Origin: Monilinia fructicola
Taxonomy: Eukaryota > Ascomycota > Leotiomycetes > Helotiales > Sclerotiniaceae
Direction of reading: 5' to 3'
NCBI GenBank assembly: GCA_008692225.1
Contig: VICG01000014.1
Coordinates: forward strand, 1,407,501-1,471,500
Length of the DNA stretch: 64,000 bases
The notes below the pieces were generated by a model. That model did no database searches. It was given only the letters and a program-made list of their open reading frames with translations, and was not told the DNA's origin. Numbering within the stretch: the stretch's first letter is position 1; every line of letters starts with the position of its first letter. This document shows positions 33,001-43,322 of the stretch, piece after piece. Position numbers and translations under genes: made by a program.

Positions 33001-33360
33001 TAGATATAGAGAAAAAAAATATATATATATATATTAGTATATATATTAGTATATATAAAATTGAAAAATTATACAAATTTGTATTTAATCTTGATCTCTT
33101 ATCTATTGAATTCTATAAAATCTTATTCGTTGAATTTATCAAGGTTAAATTTACAAACTTAAATTACATCTTCTCTACTCTACTCCATATAGTAGAACTA
33201 ACTTATAAATAAGAACGAATTGCATACCCGTGGCCCGGACACCTGCAGGTGCCCAGATAGGCAATAATACAGAGTAGATAATAAAATCATCTAAATAATC
33301 TAAAAATAATCTAATAAATCTAATAAATCAATATTAATCAATTCAAAAGGTTCCAACTTG
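33001..33360. other. AT-rich islet with a GC-rich palindromic core
   Basis: The stretch is strongly A+T-rich, with TATATA runs at 33016-33056 and many AATCTAATAAATC-type units at 33280-33330. A sharp GC-rich insert at about 33230-33255 includes the perfect palindrome CACCTGCAGGTG. The AT bias resembles RIP-degraded repeats in ascomycetes, but no transposon protein is left. Confidence 0.5.
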
Positions 33361-33433
33361 GAATCTGGAACTTACCAATTCTTCTCTTTTTGAACTTTAA
33401 ACTTCCAACCTAGAGCCAAGAACAAATTTCCCT

Positions 33434-33474
33434 AAAATCACATAATCTCATAATCTCATAATCTCATAATCTCA
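33434..33474. repeat. (ATAATCTC)n octamer repeat
   Basis: Four to five tandem copies of CATAATCT/ATAATCTC, a third 8-base unit array. Confidence 0.85.
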
Positions 33475-33905
33475 TTTTCTTCCTCTTCCATCCCCTCCCG
33501 GTCCTCTTATTACGACGACAACCTCACAGCAAACAACACGCTTTTCTTTCCTTCTTTGCTTGTCGCATGAAGTCGACGTTGAGGCATCTTCAGTCAGATT
33601 CACTTCATGCTTGATATGCTACACCATCCATGCTTTTCCTCTTTTTTGTAATAAACTTTTAATCTCGATTCCAAATAGAAGCCCTGTTACTATCAGTCTA
33701 CCACTAACCTGGTATCTCCACTTCAACACGCCAAGTGTCCATCACAACCGTCAAATACGAAAGGACACAGCGCAACAATCTCACCCTTTTGTGAATTGCG
33801 ATCAATTATTATAAAAAGTCCGTACGACGTTGGGGCTACGATTACTGCCAAAGCTGTAACTATTGTCGTACGTGCCTGAAGGGCCCAGTACATAAATACG
33901 ACATA

Positions 33906-34960
33906 ATGCATTTAGCATATCCCTCGAGGAAAGCCTCAAATCCTCCAGCATATCTTGCGCCACGGTCATCGCGTTTCCCAATGCTACGCAGAAGTCGAGC
34001 GAAGACAATAGTTCTGTGTGCCTGTGCCATAGGTGTGGTCTTTTTCATACTTTCACGCATACTAGGGGGAGGAGATGGCGTTCCATCGGGGACTCCGCCA
34101 GTTGTAATTGTCACAGTGATGGATACCGTGGGATATAGTAAAGAATATCAGGATAGCGTAAAGGAGAATCGCATTCAGTATGCCAGGAAACATGGTAAGC
34201 ATATGCCAGCGCGAATGGCCACATTTCGCTATTCTAGCATTGCAGCAAGAACGAAACTGATCATTCTCAGGATACGCCACATTTTTCCCTAGTATTGGAG
34301 ACTATGATCTTCATGGGTCGCCGAACTCATGGGCCAAAGTTCCCGCTGCACGACACGCATTAACCAAATTCCCTCATACCGAGTATGTTTGGGTTTTGGA
34401 GCAGAATGCCCTCATCATGAATCCTGCTTTGAAAGTCGAGGATCACATCATGAACCCCAAACGATTGGAAAGCTTGATGATCAAAGATCAATCCATTGTA
34501 CCGCCGGACAGTGTTATCAAGACTTTTTCAAGTTTGAAAGGTGGGAATATTGATTTTGTACTTACTCAGGATAAGGATGGTTTATCGCAGGCTAGTTTTA
34601 TTCTCAGAAGGGGGGAATGGAGCAAATTCTTTCTTGATACATGGTTTGATCCTCTGTACCGTTCTTACAATTTTCAGAAAGCGGATACGCATGCATTGGT
34701 AAGTGCACATTTGTCTTTTGGGGATTCCAAATCTAATCCATAACCAGGAACACATTGTCCAATGGCATCCAACAATCTTGTCGAAATTGGCACTTGTGCC
34801 ACAGAATATCATGAATGCATACAATTCAGACGCAGCAGGAGGATATAAGGATGGAGATTTCGTTGTTCGATTCCCGGGTTGCGATCAATCGGGACGAGAT
34901 TGTGGAAAAGAGGCAGAAAAGTACACGAGACAATGGAGGACTGTCTTCGCACAACGATGA
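33906..34960 (+). CDS. MNN11: GT34 alpha-1,6-mannosyltransferase subunit (Mnn11/Mnn10-like)
   Basis: Type II Golgi glycosyltransferase extending the alpha-1,6-mannan backbone, usually a subunit of the M-Pol II complex. Three exons read in frame: 33906-34194, 34271-34698 and 34748-34960. A cytosolic head of about 35 residues is followed by a signal anchor (KTIVLCACAIGVVFFILSRI) and a Gly-rich stem, then GT34 core blocks: VVIVTVMDTVGYSKEYQDSV, NRIQYARKHGYATFF, RHALTKFPHTEYVWVLEQNA, LTQDKDGLSQASFILRRGEW and FFLDTWFDPLYRSYNFQKAD, then HALEHIVQWHPTILSKLALV. The DXD-type metal motif in the canonical W-LDSDALIM segment is replaced by VLEQNALIMN here, so metal or sugar-nucleotide binding may be altered; related Mnn11-like proteins may share this. 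The C-terminus is EKYTRQWRTVFAQR. There are no frame problems. Confidence 0.9.
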
Positions 34961-35752
34961 TCCTAACCTCTACTACGATAATTCCTCCAATCCTTATCAC
35001 CAACATATAAGCATGCTTAGGGCTATAGGAAGCCCTTATGATCTACGAACAGCGGGCAGGCGTTTGCAGGCGTACAACGACATGAAGATAAATGTTTGCA
35101 TAAATGTACAATACTAGCCAGCAACGAAGTCTATAGGAATATGGATATCGACGAGGCTGGCAGATAGAGTTTTCTTGGGGGAAAGTAAGACTTTGTCTTC
35201 TGTATATTATTTGGAACTACATACCCCAACAGTCAATGGTACTGTTCCACCAATACTTGCAAAGCTCTTCGACAGATTCGTGTTCTATGGGTAGGTATGC
35301 TCTCCGGACAAAGTTATGATATAGATTTTTGATTGGGAGCGAAGATGATCGAGCATGAGAGCCCTATTGTCCTCATCCGAGGCAATGGATTGTCATTTTC
35401 ATCCAGTTTTGGCAAACGTCAGTATATATATGTAGCAGCACAATATGGACAATTAATAGAAAGTCCATACAGGAAGGTCTGAATGATCTAGACCACTTTT
35501 ATATGACGATATATGAGATCTCTCGATACCTGTACTAGTCAAACACCTTCGAGTTAAATTTACAAGGGCAGACCCGATAAGCAGCATAAAGAAACAAGCA
35601 TGTGATGAGTAACATCCTCGGCATCTCCAATCAATCAAGGAATCAGAAACCCCGATGGAGACGACGACTTTTGTCCATTCACATTTTAACTTGGTTCTTC
35701 AACTCAACATTCATTTCTATTCTCATCACTCACCGACCACCCGTCCCACAAG
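34961..35752. other. Intergenic, no gene seen
   Basis: Holds the 3' UTR of the GT34 gene and the promoter of the S1P lyase gene. Open frames here have no family resemblance. Confidence 0.5.
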
Positions 35753-37624
35753 ATGCCCGGAAGTTCGAGAATGCCCGTAAGCTTGCTCAATAGCTTCACC
35801 GTCAAAAAGGGCTCTTCAAGTGGTAGCCAATTACTGGCTCTGAATATTGACCTGTATGTACCGTTCTATCCCCTTGGACCCACCGTGTATGCGATAAGCT
35901 ATGCAATGTTCTTGCATCTTGTCACAGATGGGATAAACTTTACTGATCTTATTTTTGCAATGCAGACTTCGAAATGTTGTATTCTTTTTGTTCGTACTGA
36001 GATGGACGAGGAAGGGTTTATTGAAATTGAAGGGAAGGGGACTTTTTGGTAGTTTCGCCGATGCATATATCTCAGTTCGCAGGACGCTTTACGGACTATT
36101 CCTACGAGCACCCGGTGTGCGATCCCAAGTCCAGAAACAGGTTTCGGAGGCAATCACGAAGTTACAAGGGAAATTGGTGCCCACAGGTCCAGATGTGGTT
36201 CGATATTTGACCCTGCCGAAGGAAGGTTGGTCTGAGGAAACGGTCTTGAAGGAGTTGGAGGCGTTGGCCAACATGGATCATACCAGGTGGGAGGACGGAT
36301 TTGTCTCGGGTGCTGTCTATCATGGAGGAGATTCTTTGATTAAGTTGCAGACAGAAGCGTTTGGAAAGTTTACAGTCGCGAACCCTATTCACCCAGATGT
36401 GTTTCCGGGAGTGAGAAAGATGGAGGCGGAAATTGTGGCAATGGTTTTGTCGTTGTTCAATGCTCCGTCTGGAGCTGCAGGTGTAACGACAAGTGGAGGC
36501 ACAGAGTCTATTTTGATGGCTTGCTTAAGTGCAAGACAGAAGGCTTATGCCGAGAGGGGAGTAAAGGAGCCGGAAATGTTAGTTGATCCTGGATATGTTA
36601 TTCATTCCTCTTTAACTAATAAATGTCTAGGATTCTTCCCGAAACGGCACACACAGCATTCCGCAAAGCAGGTCAATATTTCGGTATCAAAATACATCTA
36701 GTCGCTTGTCCCGCTCCGTCTTACCAAGTCCACCTCCCAAGTGTGTCTCGACTCATCAATAGCAATACTGTCCTTCTTGTTGGCTCCGCGCCAAACTTCC
36801 CCCATGGCCTCATTGATGATATAAGCGGCCTCTCCAAGCTCGCCGTCAAACGCAAGATTCCACTCCATGTTGATTGCTGCCTTGGATCATTCCTGGTCCC
36901 CTTCCTTGAGAAGGCCGGATTTGAAACCGAACTTTTCGATTTCCGTCTTAAGGGTGTTACAAGTATCAGTTGCGATACTCATAAATATGGATTTGCACCT
37001 AAGGGTAACTCCACTGTTCTTTACCGTACCGCAGCCTTGAGAACCTACCAATACTTCATCTCTCCTGACTGGTCGGGCGGTGTTTATGCCTCTCCATCCA
37101 TTGCTGGGTCTCGCCCTGGTGCTCTCATCGCTGGATGTTGGGCCTCACTCATGAGTGTTGGAGAGGTTGGCTACATCAATGCATGTGACGAGATTGTGGG
37201 GGCTACCAAGAAAATCATTGAAGCCATCAAAGAGAATCCCTCTCTCAACTCGGATCTTCATGTTCTCGGAAAACCTCTTGTTTCCGTCGTGGCTTTCACA
37301 TCCAAGACGCTCGATATCTACGATATCGCCGACGCTATGTCAGCAAAGGGATGGCATTTAAATTCGTTACAGAGCCCACCCGCTATACATGTAGCTGTTA
37401 CATTACCGATCGTAAAAGTGTGGGAGAAACTGCTTGAAGATTTGATAAATGTTGTAGAAGGGGAAAAGGAGAAGGAGAGAGTCAGAGTTGTCGAAGGAAA
37501 GGGTGCAAAGGGGAAGAGTTTGGGAGATTCAGCGGCATTATATGGAGTTGCGGGTAGTTTACCGAATAAGAGTGTCGTGGTTGAATTGGCGAGTGGATTT
37601 TTGGATACCTTGTATAAAGCTTAA
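35753..37624 (+). CDS. DPL1: Sphingosine-1-phosphate lyase (Dpl1)
   Basis: ER-membrane PLP enzyme that cleaves long-chain base phosphates to ethanolamine phosphate and a fatty aldehyde, the exit step of sphingolipid catabolism. Three exons (35753-35853, 35966-36577 and 36631-37624) splice cleanly with introns of 112 and 53 nt. A hydrophobic segment (RNVVFFLFVLRW) sits near residue 38. Family blocks: YLTLPKEGWSEE, RWEDGFVSGAVYHGGDSLIK, ANPIHPDVFPGVRKMEAEIV, APSGAAGVTTSGGTESILMA, NFPHGLIDDISGLSKLAVKR, HVDCCLGSFLVPF and the PLP-lysine motif SCDTHKYGFAPKGNS. Then come SPDWSGGVYASPSIAGSRPG and a C-terminus AALYGVAGSLPNKSVVVELA. Length of about 568 residues is typical. Start at 35753 is the only ATG giving the expected short lumenal head. 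Intact. Confidence 0.95.
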
Positions 37625-38476
37625 GGAGTTATTCGGAATTAGTCATTCTGAGATTGAAGACAAGATGCATATCACTATCTAAGAATTCTCTAGATATCCG
37701 GAGTATATGAGCGAAATTCCATTATATTATATGATGACATGTACCTTTTACAATTCAACTTAATTCTTTAACCATTATTTCTGAATAGACGTGGGCTGTC
37801 TGATTACGTCTAGCTCGGGGATATATGATCAGGGGTGAATCCACGCCCCCTTCTCGGTAAAACCAAAGGCGAGTTAAGAACCCCTCCAGATCCTCATTTC
37901 AAATTAAATTAAACCAATAGTTTTTTTTTTTCAAAAAAAAGAACTATTTCAATTTGAAGGAGGTGAAATGGCAGGAAAGCAGTAAAGGAAGTACAACTTA
38001 GCTGGATCTTTTTTAATCGACGTTCTTGCTTCGTATATGACCTATAACGCTCACTAAGTTATATAACAATACTATTGTTGACCTAAGTCAGTAAAAACTG
38101 AAGACTCATTCAGTTGTGTACTTTGATTTTCAGCTCCAGCTACATCCCTATCTACGTAGCCTTCTCTTGTCCGTCGTCAGGCTGTCTAACACACTCCATC
38201 CTTACCTGTCTCACAATCTCGCCGTCACTGTACCGTACCTAGGTACCTCTATCAATCTGTAAATAGCTCACTAGACCAACCAACTTATCTAGAATCAAGA
38301 AACCCAAATCCACGCTCCGGACTAAATAAATCTTCTCGTCTCGTCTCGCCCCCTCGTCTAACTCCCGCTATCCACTTCAAGTCCAAATTCATATCCACTC
38401 ATCCCCATTCCTGTTCCACCCACCCACCATTTCCTCCCTTTATAAATCTACTTTTTGTCTCGTCTTTCACAAAAAC
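37625..38476. other. Intergenic with a foldback structure
   Basis: No protein gene. At about 37910-37958 an inverted repeat pairs AATAGTTTTTTT with AAAAAAAGAACTATT around a one- to three-base loop. The flanks (CCTCATTTCAAATT and AATTTGAAGGAGGTGAAATG) are also imperfectly complementary. An ACCTAGGT motif within GTACCTAGGTAC lies at about 38236-38247. Confidence 0.5.
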
Positions 38477-38548
38477 GGGCTTGTGGTTTAGTGGTATAAT
38501 GTTCCCTTAGCATGGGAGAGGTCCGGCGTTCGATTCGCCGCTAGTCCA
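38477..38548 (+). tRNA. tRNA-Ala (anticodon AGC), intronless
   Basis: A 72-nt cloverleaf. Acceptor stem GGGCTTG/CTAGTCC has the G3-U70 pair, the main alanine identity element, and a U6-U67 mismatch that yeast tRNA-Ala also has. D-arm is GTTT-AGTGGTA-TAAT. Anticodon arm is TTCCC-TTAGCAT-GGGAG with AGC at positions 34-36. T-arm is CGGCG-TTCGATT-CGCCG, and the discriminator base is A. Internal promoters are visible: A box (TGGTTTAGTGG) and B box (GTTCGATTC). A poly-T terminator (TTTTTTG) follows near 38572. Confidence 0.95.
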
Positions 38549-39864
38549 TTGGAGTTGATTCAACAATTCAATCTTTTTTGTTTTCTCTCTGGATCCGCCA
38601 AAAGGGGTTGAAATTTTTTCTTATTATGTCACGTGAGTGATAGGAGCTTGGACCGTATCATGGGTGGTGCATGGTGTTTTGAAATAAGTTCGCGGTTGTC
38701 TGTTTGGAGGCCCAGACAAGGGACAGATGTATTGATAGGCAAGCTATGGCTCTTGCCTGCTAGTTTTGATACTGTCTCGAGACTGTTCGGCTCACAGAAC
38801 GTCTAGACACAGTTCCCAGCACTCATGGTCGATATAACGAAAGGTCTGTGGATTCTCACGATGGTCTCAGTAGTTGTACCTTCACGCTTTACCACCCTCT
38901 AGCTTCCTGGTCTTCAAAGCAAAACTCGAGGAACACTGACTGCCGTTTCCAATTGCCGTATCTCTATCACAGAAGACTTCTCAGTTGTTCCTGTCTATCA
39001 AGCATTGCATCGACAGAGATGCTGGTAGGGCTTTATATCGAGCTTTTATTTCATTGGAGCAATGGAGTTAGTGCTCCCCAGGTTTATCTGCGTGCGATGC
39101 GGGGTAATGTAGATAGGTCAGTATTGATTTCTCAGTTCTTTCTTTCTTCATTTGACATGTTTGATAAGTATCATTCGTAAGAACAAGGACCGGTGAATGA
39201 GAGGAGCATTGTATTGCCAATTACACCATAGAGTGAGTCCATCTTTTCGTTCTCGATTCCATGTCGTTTTTTTTTTGCCGAGATATAAACAAGAATGCAT
39301 CTATCTTGAAAGTAGCTTTGGGGGAGGTGCAGTATCTCGAAGTATCTCGACATCACTCCCTCCCTAAGCAAAGGCTAAATGACGCGTCGCGTTGGGAAGT
39401 TTATCAACTGAGATTTATGATTGGCCATGGCTTCTGCCACAAAATCGTTGCTATGAACCACATTGAACATGCTAAAAGATTATATTTTGGCCTGTGCAAA
39501 AGAATCTGACCATTCAGGTAAAGCAATCCTCCGCCAATTTTGATAGACCTATCATTTGACATTTTGTTTCATGTGCTATAATCATGGATGTGAGTGAGGG
39601 GGAAGGAGAAACTTAAGATAAGTGCCGTTCATTGATTGATAAGTATCAGTATCCTTGGAGATGCAATGCGAAGAGGTCCAAGAGTTGATCCTGTTCCCTC
39701 AGCGGTCATATCATTTCCCTACGTCAGGGCTTGAATCTTGGACCTAGAGACGGAAGCTATGCTCATCAAATATATGGTGACTCCTTATGAGTAATTGAAA
39801 ATTCTGCCTTTTAAACCTCTCTTGCTATCATTAAGAGACGAGACAAAAAGTTTGTTTACTCAAG
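38549..39864. other. Intergenic, no gene seen
   Basis: 1.3 kb between the tRNA and the second MFS gene. Frames at 38848-39180 and 39261-39509 show no domain or splice logic. It probably includes the MFS-2 promoter at its right edge. Confidence 0.5.
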
Positions 39865-41987
39865 AATGGATCAAAATCTAGATGAACAAGTTAGTGTTAT
39901 GTCTTTCCTTTGATTTTGGATTAATATGTAGAATGTAGTCTGATAGTGAGAACAGGCGGTGCGGGATATCGAACGAGAGTTACACACAGAGATATATCCG
40001 GGAACAGAGGTAATGAGAGATGTTGGAAGTCATCACTTTGTTAAATCTGGTGGTGACTCGGTCTTGATACCTCAACTTCAGATGATGAGTAAGTTCTATA
40101 CACTTAACTGTTCTCAATCTCCAAGTAATTGACGTTCAATTGGGTAGGCATGATCCATTGGTATGTAAAGAAAGGCACACATCTTTGTTTATCCTTTGGG
40201 AATATTACATGAAGCTGAATCGATACAGAATTGGAGTCCCACTTGGAAGTTCTTTGCTATGACAAGCGCTTCGTTGGCCACCTTTTCCCAAGCAATGGGC
40301 CCACTGGCTCTGGTATTAATCTCAATACGTTTAATTTCTTCTTCCTGCTCACATTCCCCATAGGCTCCTATGTTCGGTGATTATATCGAAGCTTTTGATT
40401 CAAATCTTGTAGATGTAGTACAGTTCACCGGTGTAGCAATTTTGGTTCTGGGCTTCAGTAATTTTATATGGTATGATTTCCATATCTTACGATAGCCAAG
40501 GTTCTTGTTTAACTTACATTATCTAGGGTCCCCATTCAAAACTGTTATGGTCGACGGCCGGTTCTCATTTTCTCTAGTGCAGTCTGTTTTGCATCTAGTG
40601 TCTGGAGAGAGCAAGGGCTAATTCCTATGGTAGTTTTATGGGTGCCTGTATGTATGTATACACTTTCCCTTAGATTCCAATTATGTTGCTCATCTTTCTT
40701 CAGTCTCAATGGTTTAGGGGCAGGACCAGCGGAAACGGCCCAGCCTACTATCATCGCAGATATCATGTTCCTCCACGAGCGAGGACGATATAATACTCTC
40801 TACTTTTCCATCTACTTTGGCTCGCTCACGATGGGACCCATTATTTCTGGTCCCATGGCCAGATATCTGGGATGGAGAAGTTTCTGGTGGTTTAATACTG
40901 GAGTATTAGGTTTTCGTGACTCTGGCTTGCATTTTCTTCTTTCCAGAAACAAGATACTCCCGTACCATCGAGCAGATGCAATCTATAGCATCCTCTTCTC
41001 CCTTGCAAGGATCCATTGAAAAAATTGAAGAGAAGAAAGTTTTACCCCTGAGAGAAAACATCAATCAAGACCAAGAGCTCGCCACCGTGCCAATCGCAAG
41101 CCATCCAAATATTGAATCAGACCCAGTCATCACAAAAACACAAACACACCGTGATCCATGGCTTCACCGTGGCAAGCCTTCAAGGCAGCAATGGAAGCTC
41201 TTCCAATCCCTTGAAAGCAACCTCTTCCACGAGTTTATTTTCCCATGGAAACTGACCTTTTACCCCATCATTCTCTTTGCCTCCTTTGTTGTATCGTGGT
41301 CTGCCTTCTTCTGTTCTGGCGTGAATCTCACCCAATCTCAAGTTTTTGCAGCTCCACCCTACAACTACAATAGTCAAGAGATTGGGTTTTTTAATTTTGC
41401 TATTTTGATTGGGTCATTGATCGGATTGTTTACCGCAGGACCGTTGAGTGATGCAATTGCAGCGAGGCTTACCAGGAGGAATGGTGGGATTAGGGAACCG
41501 GAAATGAGGTTGTTGGCTATGATCCCTTATGTTATCATCATGATTATTGGTAATGTAGTGACTGCCATTGGATATGAAAGAGGATGGAACTGGAAGGTAT
41601 CAATCTCCCTCATCTTCTTTGTCTTTTCTCCAAAACTCCCCTCGAAGTCAACAATACTAAACCACCGCAGACCATAGTAATCGTTGGCTTCACCTCTGCC
41701 GGCATCCAAGTTGCGGCCATCCCTAGTATCGCGTCGACCTACGCTGTCGATTCCTATAAACCAGTATCGGGTGCGATCTTCGTAACCATCACTGTGAATA
41801 AAAATGTGTGTGGGGCTATGGATTTAGTAAATTCATCACGCCCTGGATTGAGGAGAGTGGCTACATACCACCGATTTTGACGAATATGGCACTTGTTACG
41901 CTTTGGTGTGGCACGGGTGTTGTGTTTTGGTTTTGGGGGAAGAAGTTCAGGGGGTGGTCGAAGGGGAGCATGATGCATAGGATGTGA
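39865..41987 (+). pseudogene. MFS transporter, DHA1 family (MFS-2), with about four frame breaks
   Basis: A 12-TM major facilitator related to fungal DHA1 carriers. The tiny first exon MDQNLDEQ (39865-39888) splices to 39956: AVRDIERELHTEIYPGTEVM, HHFVKSGGDSVLIPQ. Later exons give NWSPTWKFFAMTSASLATFS, GDYIEAFDSNLVDVVQFTGV, VPIQNCYGRRPVLIF (motif A region), GLGAGPAETAQPTIIADIMF, YFSIYFGSLTMGPIISGPMA, and the second half FYPIILFASFVVSWSAFFCS and NSQEIGFFNFAILIGSLIGL. The last exon is TIVIVGFTSAGIQVAAIPSI and on to WSKGSMMHRM. Frame breaks: a lost base near 40076 (IPQ, expected PSDD); one GA unit too many at 40605-40611 (VWRARANSYGSFMG otherwise continues); one C too many near 40915 (before VTLACIFFFPET); and one TG unit too many at 41805-41811 (before WGYGFSKFITPWIE). 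Probably non-functional as written. Confidence 0.75.
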
Positions 41988-43304
41988 GGGATGGGTCGGA
42001 AGGAAGATGGGAAGAAGCTTGATATTTTGTGGTCTACATTGCTGTTTGTTTGAAAGGTGGTATGCCGTGGATAACTGAATCTATGAGAATGGATTGAGCA
42101 TCCAAGTGGAGTTGATACTTCGAGTATATATTGCTCACTCAATGATATATCCATATGACATGAATAGACCGCAGAAACCAAAACTTCCTCGTCGATTGAC
42201 AATGACAGCCCCCCACGCCCTCCCTTTCTCTTCCATCCTCTTTCCACCACCATCCCTCTGCTCCTACCTTTACATGTAACAAAATCTTCACACCCTTTCT
42301 TCTCTCTCTCCTCCGAATTGCAGTAACCCAGCAACCCAGCAACACTCCAATCGATTCAGCATCCCGCGATGCCACAGCCCCACGGTCAAAACAATAGAAT
42401 GCTCGAATCGCTCCACGCCCCAATGTTCATTCTCCCAACTCTCTACGCGGAACACCGTGGATGGCTGCATGCATGGCAATATATACACATCGTGCGTACT
42501 GCACGCCGCGACACTCGCCTGCTGCATGGAACGCGACCAGAAGATGAAGAATGCCAATGGCGAGCCATGGGCAAGATGCGGAGGAGACACAAAGGGTATG
42601 CATGCAAGGGCGGGCATCGCTGCGTCCTGTCTGGAACGTGGGAAGGGTCGATGAGAGTGATAGGGGGAGGGGGGCCAGCGGGGCAGTGCCAGAGTATGTA
42701 TCATCCACGACGATGTATGGTGACATGGACGTACGCGCACTTGAGACTACGCACGAGGGACGGTTGAGGTTTCTGTGGAGAGAAACATACATACTCCTCT
42801 TCTCGTCTATTATCCATCTCGTCTTGGTTTGGCTCGTCAAGATTTAGCATCGTTCTTTCAGATGTGTGGATTACTGGTGAGGTGATGGTTGCTGCATGCT
42901 TTTGCTATATTTACTGACAAGGGGACGTCTGTCACATACGACCATAGACTGAGGAGAATTGGGCATCCCGTCCGCTCTGCCATACACAAGCCTCAGATCG
43001 GTAGATTAGTAGTTGGGTGGGTGACCACCAGCGAATCCCTACTGTTTGTATGTATCTTTTGTATATTTTCTTTTTGCAATTTTTCTTTTACAATTTTTTG
43101 CGAAGCTAATTCACGTTTTGAGTTGTGCAGGGGGAGGAATGAGTAAGGTCTCTTATAATGGGATTCTGCAAAGTCGGGCTGCGCTATGGGAAAGGCAAAA
43201 TCAGGGATGGAGATAGGCCTGAGAGATTGAGTGAGGAAGATTTATTGGAGACTTAATTCTGGTGTTGATGTTTTGATGATGAGTGAGATGGGGGCGAGGA
43301 TTTA

Positions 43305-43322
43305 GGGGGGGGGGGGGGGGGG
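43305..43322. repeat. Mononucleotide run G18
   Basis: Eighteen consecutive G on the plus strand. Such a run can form a G-quadruplex and is a common site of length error. Confidence 0.95.

Larger units (their letters stand above)
32119..33905. other. Long intergenic region with repeats and an AT-rich islet
   Basis: No supportable gene. Contains the octamer repeat at 32728, the AT-rich islet at 33001-33360 and the ATAATCTC repeat at about 33440, all listed separately. The last 300 bp before 33906 should hold the GT34 promoter. Confidence 0.5.

Noticed and set aside
38477..38548. tRNA pseudogene because of a U-U mismatch in the acceptor stem
   Set aside because: The same 6-67 mismatch occurs in yeast tRNA-Ala and the G3-U70 identity pair, boxes A and B and the T-run terminator are all present.
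42100..42850. Long overlapping open frames on both strands
   Set aside because: They overlap in five frames, have no domain, no splice context and no family resemblance; open because of GC-rich composition.
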